A stretch of DNA of 64,000 nt, taken from CBFHSF01 sp965658445 (GTDB taxonomy: Bacteria; Bacteroidota; Bacteroidia; Flavobacteriales; Schleiferiaceae). The translations under genes were made by a program, and so were the position numbers. Where the stretch lies: assembly GCA_965658445.1 (NCBI GenBank), contig CBFHSF010000015.1:1-64000 (forward strand). Reading direction: 5' to 3'. Under the pieces are notes generated by a model. The model searched no databases, was not told the origin of the DNA, and worked only from the letters and a program-made list of their open reading frames with translations. Numbering within the stretch: the stretch's first letter is position 1; each line of letters opens with the position of its first letter. Of this stretch, positions 51,752 to 60,372 are shown one piece after another.

Positions 51752-53284
51752 TCATACCCACGCACTCTTGTCTAAACTTCTGTATTGAATGGCCTCGGCT
51801 ATATGTGGCGCTTTGATGTCGGTAGACGATTCCAAATCGGCAATGGTCCGGGCGACCTTGATGATTCGGTCATATGCCCTTGCACTTAGGTCCAAGGAGT
51901 CCATGGCTTTCTTTATCAATTGGGAAGAAGGTTCGTCCAATGCACCATACCGACGGAGTTGTCGAGAGGTCATCTGAGCGTTGGAGGTTACTCCTTTACA
52001 CTTTTCAAACCGGAGGGTTTGGATTTCTCTCGCTTTTTCAACTCGTTGCCGGATGGCCGCACTGGACTCCCCTTTCGGATGGTTGTGCATTTCTTCAAAG
52101 CTCACGGGAGTAACCTCCACGTGAAGATCCATTCGGTCCAATAGCGGACCCGAAATTCGGCTTAAGTACTTCTGAACAACCCCCGAACCGCAAATGCAAG
52201 TCTTCTCTGGATGATTAAAAAATCCGCAAGGACAGGGATTCATACTCGCAACCAAAACAAAATGGGCGGGATAAACCACTGAGGACCTTGCTCGAGATAT
52301 GGTGACCTCCCTCTCTTCTAATGGCTGTCGCAATACCTCGAGAGCAGCTCTTTTAAACTCAGGCAATTCATCGAGAAACAGGACACCGTTATGGGCCAAA
52401 CTGATTTCGCCTGGCTGCGGATTGGATCCGCCTCCGACCAAAGCCACATCAGAAATGCTGTGGTGTGGTGAACGAAAAGGCCTAGACACCACTAAGGAAG
52501 TCTGCGAATGAACATATCCGCTGACGCTGTGAATCTTGGAAGTCTCCAATGCTTCGGTCAATGTCAGTTTGGGCAATATACTGGGCATTCTCTTGGCGAG
52601 CATGGTCTTTCCCGCTCCCGGCGGTCCCATCAATAGTACATTGTGACTTCCTGCGGCGGCAATCTCTAGAGCCCTCTTAATATTTTCCTGCCCCTTTACA
52701 TCTTCAAAATCAAATTCATCTCCCGAATACTTCTCCTGAATCAGGGAAGCTAAGTCCCCCTTGATGGGCTCCTTCTCAGCCCCTTTGAGAAAGGCAATTA
52801 CTTCGTTGATCTCTTGAAATCCATAGACCTCTATTCCCTCAACGATGCAAGCTTCGCGGGCGTTGAGCTGCGGAAGAATGAGTTTTTCGATTCCGCGTTT
52901 TCGCGCTTCGATGGCAATAGAGAGAGCGCCCTTGATGGGGTGCAAACCGCCATCAAGGGACAACTCCCCCATCGCTAAACAAGCATCGAGATGCTTTAGT
53001 GTAACCTGTTCTGACGCAGCCAAAAGCCCGAGAGCGATGGGAAGGTCATAGGCAGAACCTTCTTTTCGAATGTCGGCTGGGGCCATATTGATGGTAATTT
53101 GCTTACCAGGCCATCGCCAGCCTCTGTTCTTAAGTCCTGCTTGTATGCGTTCCTTACTCTCCTGAACGGCCTTATCGGGGAGCCCGACCAAATGATATCG
53201 AATTCCTTGATCTACATTGACTTCTACAGTGATTACATGAGCCTCGATACCCGTAACAGCGGCTCCAAAAACTTTTACGATCAT
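51752..53284 (-). CDS. YifB/ComM-family Mg-chelatase-like AAA ATPase
   Basis: This protein (510 residues from ATG 53284) has an N-terminal Lon-protease-like domain (about 20-180), the AAA domain with Walker A MGPPGAGKTMLAKRMP and Walker B LFLDELPEF, and a C-terminal domain with the Cys cluster NPCPCGFFNHPEKTCICG and SGPLLDRMDLHVEV. The family acts as a branch-migration helicase in natural transformation (ComM) or similar DNA processing. A TTG two codons upstream (53290) is possible. A TATTTTTG box lies 3 nt before the ATG. It converges on the two-TM gene and follows the YopX-like gene on the same strand. Confidence 0.93.
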   Translation of the reverse strand: MIVKVFGAAVTGIEAHVITVEVNVDQGIRYHLVGLPDKAVQESKERIQAGLKNRGWRWPGKQITINMAPADIRKEGSAYDLPIALGLLAASEQVTLKHLDACLAMGELSLDGGLHPIKGALSIAIEARKRGIEKLILPQLNAREACIVEGIEVYGFQEINEVIAFLKGAEKEPIKGDLASLIQEKYSGDEFDFEDVKGQENIKRALEIAAAGSHNVLLMGPPGAGKTMLAKRMPSILPKLTLTEALETSKIHSVSGYVHSQTSLVVSRPFRSPHHSISDVALVGGGSNPQPGEISLAHNGVLFLDELPEFKRAALEVLRQPLEEREVTISRARSSVVYPAHFVLVASMNPCPCGFFNHPEKTCICGSGVVQKYLSRISGPLLDRMDLHVEVTPVSFEEMHNHPKGESSAAIRQRVEKAREIQTLRFEKCKGVTSNAQMTSRQLRRYGALDEPSSQLIKKAMDSLDLSARAYDRIIKVARTIADLESSTDIKAPHIAEAIQYRSLDKSAWV

Positions 53285-53342
53285 GCCCAAAAATATGGGG
53301 GATGGAGCGAAAAAGGCGTCAAATAAATGAGTGTAAACGTTT

Positions 53343-53762
53343 TTACTCGTCTATGCCGAAGTGCTCCATGAGCTGAGGGTTGATAAAGAGGTAGGAATAA
53401 ACCTCTAGTTGACGGGAGTTAAAGAGTTCTATGTTGCCGTCTAACAGCAAGGGAAAGTACGCCTCGTGTTCGAGGTCACAGATAACGAACTTTTCGGATT
53501 TGTGGTTCCAGAGAATGGCACCTTGGCGATAGGTGGAGTCGTCGGGGTCTACTTTGTAGTTGATGATGTCCAATTCAAAAATCATCTTGCGATTCTTGTC
53601 GTAGAAACCTGTCCACTCGTCTACTTGTTGGTATTGAAGTTTGCGCCCAGACCACCAAAAACTGTCCTTAGAGAAGAAATAGGAGCCTTCGTTTACCTTT
53701 CTCATGTACCCAACGATGGTATCGGTATTGCGAAGTCTGTATTTCTTTTCTGTATGTCTCAC
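53343..53762 (-). CDS. YopX-like domain protein (phage-type) in the gmhA operon
   Basis: This 139-residue protein has the look of a YopX domain: VDEWTGFYDKNRKMIFELDI corresponds to the family pattern of a Gly-x-x-Asp-Lys-Asn-Gly-x-x-Ile/Phe-Glu-x-Asp-Ile signature, followed by GAILWNHKSEKFVICD. YopX proteins are usually phage or mobile-element encoded, with unknown function. Here the gene sits in a chromosomal core operon: its ATG overlaps the gmhA stop (ATGA). It may be a vertically kept homologue. The match is by eye only. Confidence 0.55.
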   Translation of the reverse strand: MRHTEKKYRLRNTDTIVGYMRKVNEGSYFFSKDSFWWSGRKLQYQQVDEWTGFYDKNRKMIFELDIINYKVDPDDSTYRQGAILWNHKSEKFVICDLEHEAYFPLLLDGNIELFNSRQLEVYSYLFINPQLMEHFGIDE

Positions 53763-54346
53763 CGGACGTTTGAATAATTTCTTTCTATGAAGTCTATTAA
53801 GGTGTGTATGACCTTGATGTGAATTTCTTGAATTCTATCGGCGTAGCCGTTGTGGGGCACTCTAACCTCAACATCTGAAAGAGCGGAAAGTTTACCGCCA
53901 CCATTTCCCGTAAGGCCAATTACGTGAACGCCCATCTCTTTGGCGCGTTCTGCGGCTTTGACCACGTTCTTGCTCGTGCCACTGGTGCTGATAGCTACCA
54001 GGACATCGCCTTTTCGGCCCCAGCCAGATAAGTAGCGAGCAAAGACTTCTTCGTAACCATAGTCATTGCCCACGCAGCTCAAGTAGCCAGGATCAGAAAT
54101 CGCAGTGGCTGCAATGGAAGGTCTATCTTCTCTAAACTTCCCAGTGAGCTCTTCTGCAAAGTGCATGGCATCGCACATGGAGCCCCCGTTTCCGCAGGAG
54201 TAAATCTTGCCACCTTTGGAGAGAGATTTTACGAGAAGCTCTCCCGCCGATTCAATGGATTGGATATTGGAAGGGTCAGAAATAAAAGAAGCCAGTACAT
54301 CACTGGCTTCTTTTAAATGGGCTAATATATTGTCTTGGTTGCTCAT
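53759..54346 (-). CDS. gmhA: SIS-domain phosphoheptose isomerase
   Basis: This 195-residue protein is a GmhA-type SIS domain enzyme that converts sedoheptulose 7-phosphate to D-glycero-manno-heptose 7-phosphate, feeding LPS core or S-layer heptose. The motifs are GGKIYSCGNGGSMCDAMHFAEEL (in parts: YSCGNGGSMCDAMHF), ELTGKFREDRPSIAA, VGNDYGYEEVFARYL and LVAISTSGTSKNVVKA. DiaA-like function cannot be excluded. It starts directly at the end of dsbD (adjacent codons) and overlaps the YopX-like gene by 4 bp. Confidence 0.85.
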   Translation of the reverse strand: MSNQDNILAHLKEASDVLASFISDPSNIQSIESAGELLVKSLSKGGKIYSCGNGGSMCDAMHFAEELTGKFREDRPSIAATAISDPGYLSCVGNDYGYEEVFARYLSGWGRKGDVLVAISTSGTSKNVVKAAERAKEMGVHVIGLTGNGGGKLSALSDVEVRVPHNGYADRIQEIHIKVIHTLIDFIERNYSNVR

Positions 54347-56254
54347 TTATTTGGAATTAAAAGCCTCAACTCCTCGGTCTAGCCAATCGACAAACTTGTC
54401 AATGTCGGGGTCGTATGCCGCCGCCTCAATCAATGGCTCGAGTGAGTCATGGCCTAAAATTACGTAATATGGCTGAGAGTTGGCTCCAAAGTTAGAGGCT
54501 TGGAAATCGCTCCACTTGTTTCCTACCGTTTTAATTTTCTTTCCAGTTGTGGCAGACACGGTCTGTTCGTCTTGTGGCAACTCTTTTCTTTCATCCACAT
54601 ATAGTGAAATCAATACTACGTTCTCTGCCAATCGCGACTTAACCGCTGGATCCGTCCAAACATTTTCTTCCATCTTGCGACAGTTAACACATCCCCATCC
54701 CGTGAAGTCAATCATAATGGGCTTATTAACTTCTTTGGCGTAGGCCAATCCCTCTTCAAAATCATTGAAACAATTGAGTCCTAGCGGACAGTGCTGTCCT
54801 ACTTCATGACCTTCTAATTCCGCGGGCATGGCTACAGCTCCGTGAGAACCGCCACCAATCCCTCCTGGAGATTCTGCGTAGAACTCAGGGGGTGGGAAAC
54901 CAGAAACTAGTTTTACAGGCGCTCCCCAGATTCCGGGAAGAAGGTAAAATCCAAAAATCACAAAGAAGAGTCCAATCAACATTCTGGACACTCCAATTTT
55001 TTCTACGGGTGAGTCGTGTGGCATTCTAAAGGTTCCGAACAAGTAAAGCGCCGTTACAAAGGCCAATCCTACCCAAATGGCAAGGAATACCTCTCTAGGC
55101 AACCAACCAGCTTGCCATACGAGGTCTGCCGTAGACAAGAACTTCATAGCAAAACCCAATTCCAAGAAACCAAGGGTAACTTTTACTGTATTTAACCAAC
55201 CTCCCGATTTGGGAAGTGAGTTCATCCAACCAGGGAAGGCGGCAAACAATGCAAAGGGAATAGCCAATGCCAAGGCAAAACCAAACATTCCCATGGCGGG
55301 TCCTAGATACGAACCCTTGGTCGCAGCGTCCACAAGAAGCGATCCAATAATGGGCCCCGTACAACTAAACGATACCAAAGAAAGGGTGAAGGCCATGAAA
55401 AAGATTCCGGCAAGTCCTCCTTTGTTTGAAGCTTCGTCAGCCTTGTTTACCCATGAGCTAGGCAATGTAATTTCGAAGGCGCCAAAAAATGAAATGGCAA
55501 ATACCACAAATAGTGCAAAGAACAAGAGGTTAAACCATGGGTTGGTAGAAAGGGCATTGAGGGCAGAAGAATCTCCTGTGGCCAAAGTCACCGCCATACC
55601 TAAGGCTACGTAAATACCAATGATGCTCAAACCGTAGATAATGGCCTTGCGAACTCCTTCTGCTTTGGTCTTACTCTGCTTGGTAAAGAAACTTACCGTC
55701 AGAGGAATCATGGGGAAAATACAAGGCATGAGAAGAGCCAACAAACCTCCTCCAAATCCAAGGGCAAAGATTCCCCAAAGGGAACCGTCCATTTTGGTTT
55801 CCTCAGCGGCAGCGGCCACCTTAAATTCCATATCTACATACTCGGGTGGCAAACACATTTCGTCATTACACACCATAAATTCCAATTCTCCCTTGATGGT
55901 AAAATCGGCTTCTGAGTTTACTTTAATCTTCTGTCTGAACTCGGCTTGATCGCCAAAGTATGCCAACTCCATGTCAAAGTTGGGATCAAATTCCACGTGG
56001 GGCTCTCCTTCAGAAACGGCACCGTCTAAGGTGTACTGAGCTCCTGGAATAAATGAGAAACTTGTGGGGATGGGACCGTCTTCTGGAAGTTTTTGAGAGT
56101 ACAAATGCCAACCTTCATCAATGGTTGCCTTGATAACCAATTCGGCGTTGGCTCCATCCTGCTCTACAGAGAAACTCCAAGAAACGGGATTGTGAAATTG
56201 TGCAAATGCCCCAAACGTAAGAGACAGTAATACGAGCGTAAATAGCTTTTTCAT
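54347..56254 (-). CDS. dsbD: Thiol:disulfide interchange protein DsbD
   Basis: DsbD carries electrons from cytoplasmic thioredoxin across the membrane to periplasmic thiols. The 635-residue protein has a signal peptide, an N-terminal domain with EFMVCNDEMCLPPEYV (Cys pair, DsbD-alpha), a central set of eight TM helices (LLALLMPCIFPMIPLTVSFF and SFSCTGPIIGSLL hold the redox Cys pair), and a C-terminal thioredoxin-like domain with FTGWGCVNCRKMEE (CxxC). Ends directly adjacent to gmhA. It may help cytochrome c maturation or envelope disulfide isomerisation. Confidence 0.93.
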   Translation of the reverse strand: MKKLFTLVLLSLTFGAFAQFHNPVSWSFSVEQDGANAELVIKATIDEGWHLYSQKLPEDGPIPTSFSFIPGAQYTLDGAVSEGEPHVEFDPNFDMELAYFGDQAEFRQKIKVNSEADFTIKGELEFMVCNDEMCLPPEYVDMEFKVAAAAEETKMDGSLWGIFALGFGGGLLALLMPCIFPMIPLTVSFFTKQSKTKAEGVRKAIIYGLSIIGIYVALGMAVTLATGDSSALNALSTNPWFNLLFFALFVVFAISFFGAFEITLPSSWVNKADEASNKGGLAGIFFMAFTLSLVSFSCTGPIIGSLLVDAATKGSYLGPAMGMFGFALALAIPFALFAAFPGWMNSLPKSGGWLNTVKVTLGFLELGFAMKFLSTADLVWQAGWLPREVFLAIWVGLAFVTALYLFGTFRMPHDSPVEKIGVSRMLIGLFFVIFGFYLLPGIWGAPVKLVSGFPPPEFYAESPGGIGGGSHGAVAMPAELEGHEVGQHCPLGLNCFNDFEEGLAYAKEVNKPIMIDFTGWGCVNCRKMEENVWTDPAVKSRLAENVVLISLYVDERKELPQDEQTVSATTGKKIKTVGNKWSDFQASNFGANSQPYYVILGHDSLEPLIEAAAYDPDIDKFVDWLDRGVEAFNSK

Positions 56255-56262
56255 GTGGACTT

Positions 56263-56315
56263 TAATCTATCAGATTAGGCGCGTCTCAAGCAATAATCAA
56301 TTTTTGACTTGAGAC
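56263..56315. repeat. Two inverted repeats between tilS and dsbD
   Basis: TAATCT-ATC-AGATTA (56263-56277) and GTCTCAAG...CTTGAGAC (56283-56290 and 56308-56315, 17-nt loop with an inner TCAA/TTGA) lie in the 78-bp gap. They have no T tail in either direction. They may be a leader structure for dsbD or a weak terminator for tilS. Confidence 0.4.
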
Positions 56316-56332
56316 CCTATGTGTTTTTGTTT

Positions 56333-57571
56333 CTAAAAAACGCGGGCAATGTACCCCATTTTACTTTGACTACCAAGCAAAAAGCGTTGGTCTTGACGCA
56401 TACCAACCACCCAAATGACCTCGTCGTTTGAGGTCAAAACCAATACTTCTCTTCGCTGTTCTGGGGGGTGTTTCTGGTCTGTTAAGAATTGACTTACCGT
56501 CTTTTTCTTGCCAAACCCACTGGGGTAAAAATAATCGCCGGCCTTCCACCTGCGAAGGACCAACGGGAATTCTATCGCACTCCCATCAAAAACGCCCTGA
56601 TTAGCAGAAAGTTCTATTGGCTGATCAGGTGGCGCGTTAAAGAATTGCAAAACCGTTCCTTCAAAAGAAACGTCTTGAGAACCTTCTTCCACGCATAGTT
56701 CATCTGCAAAGAAAACGCGTTTAACCAGCCAAGGGTTGGCATTTTGCAATTCAACTTCTCCCAATCGCTCTGTAGAATAGGTTTTGGCCTGAATTCTCTT
56801 GGCAATAAAATCTTCGGGAACGCCCCAGCGTTGAGCCAAAAGGCGAATTTTTTCAGGATGGGATTTAAGGGCTTCTAATTTTATTTGTTCCCTTTCGGGG
56901 GAAACTACTAGGTGCTCATCCAACCAACTCTGATGCTCATCGGCCAACTCTTCTTGCGCCTTTTTCAAATTCTGATACGTGGATTCAAAACTCTTGGAAA
57001 AGCGTGGGTCAATGTCTCGCATTAACGGCAGCAATTGATTGCGAATGCGATTTCTTGTAAAGTCGTTTTCTGAATTAGAGGCATCTTCTCTCCACGGCAC
57101 ATGGTTCTTTTCGGCGTAAGCCAAAATCTCTTCTTTGCGCCATTGAAGAAGCGGTCTGATCATTCCTTGGGTCTCCTTAAAGGGAACCAAACCCTCCAGA
57201 CCCGTTCCTCGAAGAAGGTTCATCACAAAGGTCTCCTCCACGTCGCCGCGGTGATGCGCGGTAGCCAATTGAGAATACCCCAAATCTGAGGCGTATTTCC
57301 TCGCCTCCTTGTATCGAATGTTGCGGGCCCACTCTTGGAAATTACCGAGACCATCAAATGCAACGCGAAGAGCTCGACAGGGAATATTGTGGTTTTGACA
57401 AAACGCTTCCACACATTCTTGATCACCATCGGATTCCAATCCTCGTTTTTGATAATTGATGTGAAGCACAACCACCTCGACCTCTTGCGAATGCAGAAGG
57501 TGCAACATGACCATGGAGTCAACACCTCCACTGACCAATGCCACGGTGCCTGTGTTCTTATTATTTGTCAT
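56333..57571 (-). CDS. tilS: tRNA(Ile)-lysidine synthase
   Basis: TilS changes C34 of tRNA-Ile(CAU) to lysidine so it reads AUA. The 412-residue protein has the PP-loop VALVSGGVDSMVMLHLL, the motif LATAHHRGDVEETFVMNLLRGTG, IRPLLQWRKEEILAYAE and DASNSENDFTRNRIRNQLLP; the C-terminal domain shows RRWKAGDYFYPSGFGKKKTV. Overlaps the pabB-like gene by 11 bp. It is essential in most bacteria. Confidence 0.95.
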   Translation of the reverse strand: MTNNKNTGTVALVSGGVDSMVMLHLLHSQEVEVVVLHINYQKRGLESDGDQECVEAFCQNHNIPCRALRVAFDGLGNFQEWARNIRYKEARKYASDLGYSQLATAHHRGDVEETFVMNLLRGTGLEGLVPFKETQGMIRPLLQWRKEEILAYAEKNHVPWREDASNSENDFTRNRIRNQLLPLMRDIDPRFSKSFESTYQNLKKAQEELADEHQSWLDEHLVVSPEREQIKLEALKSHPEKIRLLAQRWGVPEDFIAKRIQAKTYSTERLGEVELQNANPWLVKRVFFADELCVEEGSQDVSFEGTVLQFFNAPPDQPIELSANQGVFDGSAIEFPLVLRRWKAGDYFYPSGFGKKKTVSQFLTDQKHPPEQRREVLVLTSNDEVIWVVGMRQDQRFLLGSQSKMGYIARVF

Positions 57572-58880
57572 GAATGGGCGTTTGAGCTTTTGATTCTCGA
57601 GAACGGTTTTTTTGAGACGTGATTTCCTGAGAAGTAATTTCTTTGAGCGCCTGGACTTTTAACAAACACTCCTGGTATTCTTGCTCAGGCTTGGCCAATA
57701 TGGTCAATGCCGAGCCCACATGGGTTTGCACCCTTTGTGTTTTGTTATTGTACAAAAGCGTTCTAATCACCACGTTCAAATCAAAATTTCCATCGGGATC
57801 TACATACCCTAAACTGCCAGAATACCAACCGCGCTGAGTGGTCTCAACCTGGTCAATATGCTTCATGGCGCTTACTTTGGGCGCTCCCGTCATGGAACCC
57901 ATGGGAAAAGTCGTTCTGATAATTTCTGAAAAAGGCACATCCGACCTTACCTGACTAGAAATGGTAGAAATCATTTGATGTACTGTGTTGAAAGAATACA
58001 CTCCAAAGAGCTCTTCCACCACCACACTGTTCTTCTGAGCCGTATGGGAAAGGTCATTGCGGACCATGTCTACAATCATGACATTCTCGGAACGCTCCTT
58101 TTCTGACTCCAGCAAGTGAGCGGCACTTTCGGCGTCTTTCTCCAAATCATCATACCGAGGGGTGGTTCCCTTTATGGGCTGAGAAATCAATCGACTTCCC
58201 TCCTTTCTCAGGTAGCGTTCTGGGCTCGCAGACATAACTTCCTCGTCACCAAAAGAAAAATAGGCGGCAAAAGAGGATTTTGCCTTTTCATTTAAGCGAT
58301 AAAACAAAGACAGAGAATCCATTGCACCTACATTTGATTCTAATTGCGCCTCAAAGGCCTGACAGAGGTTCACCTCGTAAATATCGCCCCGTTGAATGGC
58401 CGCCAACATTTGATTCGCCTTGGCGACGTACTCTTCACGACTCCATAGGGGATTCAATTCAAAGGGAGTTTGAATTTGAGGTGCAAAGGGTTGTAAATCC
58501 TCTGGAACATTGCCCAATACCTCCAACTCACCATTTCGGCGTAAGCCAATAACACAATCTGCCACAAACCAATGTGATGTGGGCCATTGAATATAATCTC
58601 TGGTAGGCGATTCTAATATCTCAATGTGGTTTTTGACTTCGTACGAAATACCGCCAAAAACCCAGCGATTTTTATAAAACTCATCCCATGACGCATCCGT
58701 AGGGGCACCGGTGAACACTTCAGCACCCTCTTTGGCAAAACCACAAATCCATTGGTACTTGCCATAGGGATCCTCATGGCCATTGCTGTGATAACCGGCT
58801 ACATGAGCACAGTGCTTTCTTCCCCATTGCAATAGGGAATAAAAATCCAGTTCACGACCCTTGTATTCGGCTTTACTCAT
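57561..58880 (-). CDS. pabB: Aminodeoxychorismate synthase component I / anthranilate synthase I family
   Basis: This 439-residue chorismate-binding enzyme has EVNLCQAFEAQL, AYFSFGDEEVMSASPERYL, RLISQPIKGTTPRYDDLEKD, NVMIVDMVRNDLSHTA and TTFPMGSMTGAPKVSAM, the conserved family set. PIKGT favours PabB, which makes 4-amino-4-deoxychorismate for folate; TrpE usually shows the Leu/Phe feedback site, not seen here. No glutamine amidotransferase partner is adjacent. It starts at ATG 58880, driven by the promoter at 58967-58997, and is the first gene of the tilS operon. Confidence 0.85.
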   Translation of the reverse strand: MSKAEYKGRELDFYSLLQWGRKHCAHVAGYHSNGHEDPYGKYQWICGFAKEGAEVFTGAPTDASWDEFYKNRWVFGGISYEVKNHIEILESPTRDYIQWPTSHWFVADCVIGLRRNGELEVLGNVPEDLQPFAPQIQTPFELNPLWSREEYVAKANQMLAAIQRGDIYEVNLCQAFEAQLESNVGAMDSLSLFYRLNEKAKSSFAAYFSFGDEEVMSASPERYLRKEGSRLISQPIKGTTPRYDDLEKDAESAAHLLESEKERSENVMIVDMVRNDLSHTAQKNSVVVEELFGVYSFNTVHQMISTISSQVRSDVPFSEIIRTTFPMGSMTGAPKVSAMKHIDQVETTQRGWYSGSLGYVDPDGNFDLNVVIRTLLYNNKTQRVQTHVGSALTILAKPEQEYQECLLKVQALKEITSQEITSQKNRSRESKAQTPIHDK

Positions 58881-58966
58881 GAAAGCGTGCGTCTTTGATT
58901 GTTTTATTTATTTGTACTTTGGAAACGTTTGGTCACCTGCTACTACAAGCGCTAAGCGCGCAAAGA

Positions 58967-58997
58967 CAAAAGTACCTCTATGAAATCCATATTCAAA
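58967..58997 (-). promoter_or_regulatory. Promoter of the pabB-tilS operon, overlapping the divergent gene start
   Basis: On the minus strand TTTG (58994-58997) is followed after exactly 19 nt by TACTTTTG (58967-58974). The spacer covers the ATG (58980) of the divergent secreted-protein gene. Leader about 80 nt, with GCGCTAAGCGC (58950-58960) near its 5' end. Confidence 0.7.
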
Positions 58998-59483
58998 GTT
59001 ATTGCTTTTTTTGCCCTTTTGGGCCATTGTGTGGAGCTTGTGGCACAAGAAATCCCCACGGAATATTCCTTTAGATACGAGGGAGACTTTACCGCCGCAG
59101 AACCTCTTATAAAAGAATGTGTACACTTTCTCAAAACCACAGAAGTTGGCGGCGACCCCATCAAGCGAATTGAGGTCAGCGGCTACTTTAAGGAATGGTG
59201 TAAGGGCGTACCGTATATTCAGATTGAGGTGTATCCTTTTATCACCCAAATGACTTCATACAATCCCGACCTCTACGAAGTCTTTTTGGCTGGTTGGGTT
59301 GACGCTTATTTTAATGATCCTGAAGGCGAGGCAGAGGATTATTACTACTCTGGATTATTGGCCATGTTAGACATCTATGCCATGGGCAATGGGGTGAGAA
59401 AAAACCAAGACCTAGACTATCTCATCAAACTTAGAAAAGAAGGGAAACTTCAAAAAAGGGTAGAAGAATTGATGAGCTGGTAA
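58980..59483 (+). CDS. Secreted protein of unknown function
   Basis: This 167-residue protein has a signal peptide (FKVIAFFALLGHCVELVAQ). The mature part is mixed (TEYSFRYEGDFTAAEPLIKE, YIQIEVYPFITQM, DYYYSGLLAMLDIYAMGNGV, LDYLIKLRKEGKLQKRVEEL) and acidic. I do not recognise a family. A plausible plus promoter is TTTG (58894-58897) and TACTTTG (58915-58921), with 17-nt spacing but one base short in the -7 box. The gene converges on the methyltransferase. Confidence 0.6.
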   Translation: MKSIFKVIAFFALLGHCVELVAQEIPTEYSFRYEGDFTAAEPLIKECVHFLKTTEVGGDPIKRIEVSGYFKEWCKGVPYIQIEVYPFITQMTSYNPDLYEVFLAGWVDAYFNDPEGEAEDYYYSGLLAMLDIYAMGNGVRKNQDLDYLIKLRKEGKLQKRVEELMSW

Positions 59484-59509
59484 ATTGGAGAAAACTTTTT
59501 CCTTAATCT

Positions 59510-60352
59510 CTATTTCTGCCCACAGACTTTGTAAACCAGAGGAAAATCATCAGACAACTTGGGTACTATAAAGCATCCCACGCCCCTTTCTTCCATGTGA
59601 GCAAAGCAGTTGTACGGAGAATAGTTATACTCCACAAACTCTGTGATGTCTAGACCGCTGGCCATCATGGGAGTCAATACGTCGGAGAGACCGTGGTTCC
59701 AAGAAATGGTCTTGCCCTCAATACCCTCGTCACCATCTGTGTAAGAACCTTCTTCTACCATTTCTATGGGCTCATTGCTAGAGTATGCATAGGTAATCTG
59801 TGTAAAGTCATGGTCGAACATCCACACAAAGGGATGAAATTCCACCAACAAGAATTTACCTCCCGGCCTCAGGGCTCTATAAACCTGAGACATCAGCTTT
59901 TCCATATTGGGCAACCAACCGATGACGCCATAGCTGGCAAATACCCAGTCAAACTCCCCGCAGAGGAGTTCTTCTGGTAAATTCATGGTATCAGCTTCCA
60001 AAAATTCTGCGTTGAGTCCGAGGGCTTCATTGGTTTGGCGGGCCACTTTTAAGGCTTCTGAAGAAAAATCAGTTCCGATTACCTGAGCTCCCATTCTGGC
60101 CAACGACAAACTGTCCTGACCAAAGTGACAGTGAAGGTGCAGAATCTTTTGATCCGAAACATCTCCCAAGCTGTCCAACTCTATGGAGTTGAGACTGGAC
60201 CTACCCTTCAAGAAAGAATCTTGATCGTAAAATTCAGATTTTACGTGAACATCCACTTTGGAGTCCCATAGTTTTTGGTTGAGCTCTAGGTAGTTCGCAT
60301 TCCCTTTAGTAGATATGGGATCCTTAATCTTTGCGTCTTTGCCCATGTTCAT
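59510..60352 (-). CDS. Class I SAM-dependent methyltransferase
   Basis: This 280-residue protein has the class I methyltransferase fold. Motif I is an unusual form, ILHLHCHFGQDSLSLARMG, with VIGTDFSSEALK (motif II acidic residue), FDWVFASYGVIGWLPN and LRPGGKFLLVEFHPF. ATG 60352 or the ATG two codons later (60346) may be the start. The substrate is unknown. It precedes dusB by strand order: dusB is upstream on the same strand, 20 bp away, so they may be one transcript. Confidence 0.85.
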   Translation of the reverse strand: MNMGKDAKIKDPISTKGNANYLELNQKLWDSKVDVHVKSEFYDQDSFLKGRSSLNSIELDSLGDVSDQKILHLHCHFGQDSLSLARMGAQVIGTDFSSEALKVARQTNEALGLNAEFLEADTMNLPEELLCGEFDWVFASYGVIGWLPNMEKLMSQVYRALRPGGKFLLVEFHPFVWMFDHDFTQITYAYSSNEPIEMVEEGSYTDGDEGIEGKTISWNHGLSDVLTPMMASGLDITEFVEYNYSPYNCFAHMEERGVGCFIVPKLSDDFPLVYKVCGQK

Positions 60353-60372
60353 CTGGTTTTGGGTCTACAAAT

